A stretch of DNA of 40,884 nt from an uncultured Pelagibacteraceae bacterium (GTDB taxonomy: Bacteria > Pseudomonadota > Alphaproteobacteria > Pelagibacterales > AG-422-B15): positions 1 to 40,884 of the forward strand of contig CACIWK010000007.1 of NCBI GenBank assembly GCA_902590345.1, read 5' to 3'. The number at the start of each line of letters is the position of its first letter. The first letter of the stretch is position 1. Shown in pieces: positions 40,692 through 40,884 of this stretch. Made by a program: the position numbers and the translations under genes. Under the pieces are notes generated by a model. The model worked only from the letters and a program-made list of their open reading frames with translations, was not told where the DNA came from and searched no databases.

Positions 40692-40884
40692 ATGAAGATA
40701 AATAGTTTAAGGGACTCATTCATTTCTTACTTTGTTAAAAATGGACATAAACATGTTCATTCAAGTCCCCTTGTGCCTCAAAATGATCCTACTCTGATGT
40801 TCGCTAATTCAGGAATGGTTCAATTTAAAAATGTATTCACTGGATTAGAGAAAACAGATTTCAACCGTGCCGTAACGGCCCAGA
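40692..40884 (+). CDS. alaS: Alanyl-tRNA synthetase, N-terminal fragment (3' truncated)
   Basis: The frame starting with ATG is open to the window end and gives 64 residues: [20 protein letters not shown], then [29 protein letters not shown] and NRAVTAQ. This is the conserved N terminus of AlaRS, including motif 1 residues of the class II catalytic core. The enzyme charges tRNA-Ala in the cytoplasm. The rest of the gene lies outside the window. It follows recA after a hairpin terminator. Confidence 0.95.
   Translation, partial: MKINSLRDSFISYFVKNGHKHVHSSPLVPQNDPTLMFANSGMVQFKNVFTGLEKTDFNRAVTAQ

Overview
The window is AT-rich and gene-dense (about 40 genes, most gaps under 20 bp, many 1-8 bp overlaps). 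It looks like a streamlined marine alphaproteobacterium. Evidence for the class is a perfect GAAC-N7-GAAC SOS box upstream of recA, a DksA of the alphaproteobacterial type without the second zinc cysteines, the recA-alaS order, and a PCuAC/Sco copper set. The low GC and the focus on osmolyte and methylated-amine catabolism suggest a SAR11-, AEGEAN-169/HIMB59- or SAR116-like lineage, but the sequence alone does not settle which. No rRNA, tRNA, IS element, phage gene or CRISPR array was seen.

Layout. 1-4.2 kb: 3' part of a DmdA/GcvT-like methyltransferase, msrA (minus), then an enolase-superfamily gene overlapping a malonyl-CoA synthetase (matB). 4.2-10.4 kb: a six-gene minus-strand operon read proV-type ATPase, iron alcohol dehydrogenase, amidase, serine hydrolase, VOC protein, alpha/beta hydrolase. 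10.5-13.8 kb: a double-length permease and the substrate-binding protein of the same betaine-type transporter, ending in a clear terminator. 13.8-15.7 kb: a DMT exporter and, on the minus strand, a homocysteine S-methyltransferase (BHMT-like) with a candidate SAM-responsive leader.

15.8-31.1 kb: fifteen plus-strand genes with no gap above 14 bp: DmdA-like, Sco, a Cys-rich lipoprotein, PCuAC, DUF2182, DUF1326, dimethylglycine dehydrogenase-like, zapE, DadA-like, soxBDAG, DUF983 and a metallo-beta-lactamase-fold hydrolase. 31-38.7 kb: PAP2 phosphatase (minus); a detoxification operon (quinone reductase, pirin, glutathione peroxidase, RutE-like); and a minus-strand operon moxR, VWA, DMT exporter, dusA. 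38.9 kb to the end: dksA, recA with SOS operators, and the start of alaS.

How it fits together: the transporter would import glycine betaine or a related quaternary amine. The BHMT-like enzyme would move one methyl to homocysteine, the dimethylglycine dehydrogenase-like flavoprotein would give sarcosine, and SoxBDAG would give glycine, with the released one-carbon units captured on tetrahydrofolate by the GcvT-type domains. The iron ADH downstream of the transporter ATPase could be a GbsB-like choline oxidising enzyme. A copper-handling module (Sco, PCuAC, Met-rich DUF2182, DUF1326) sits inside this catabolic operon and is the most novel-looking block here. All pathway assignments are inferences from family membership and gene order.
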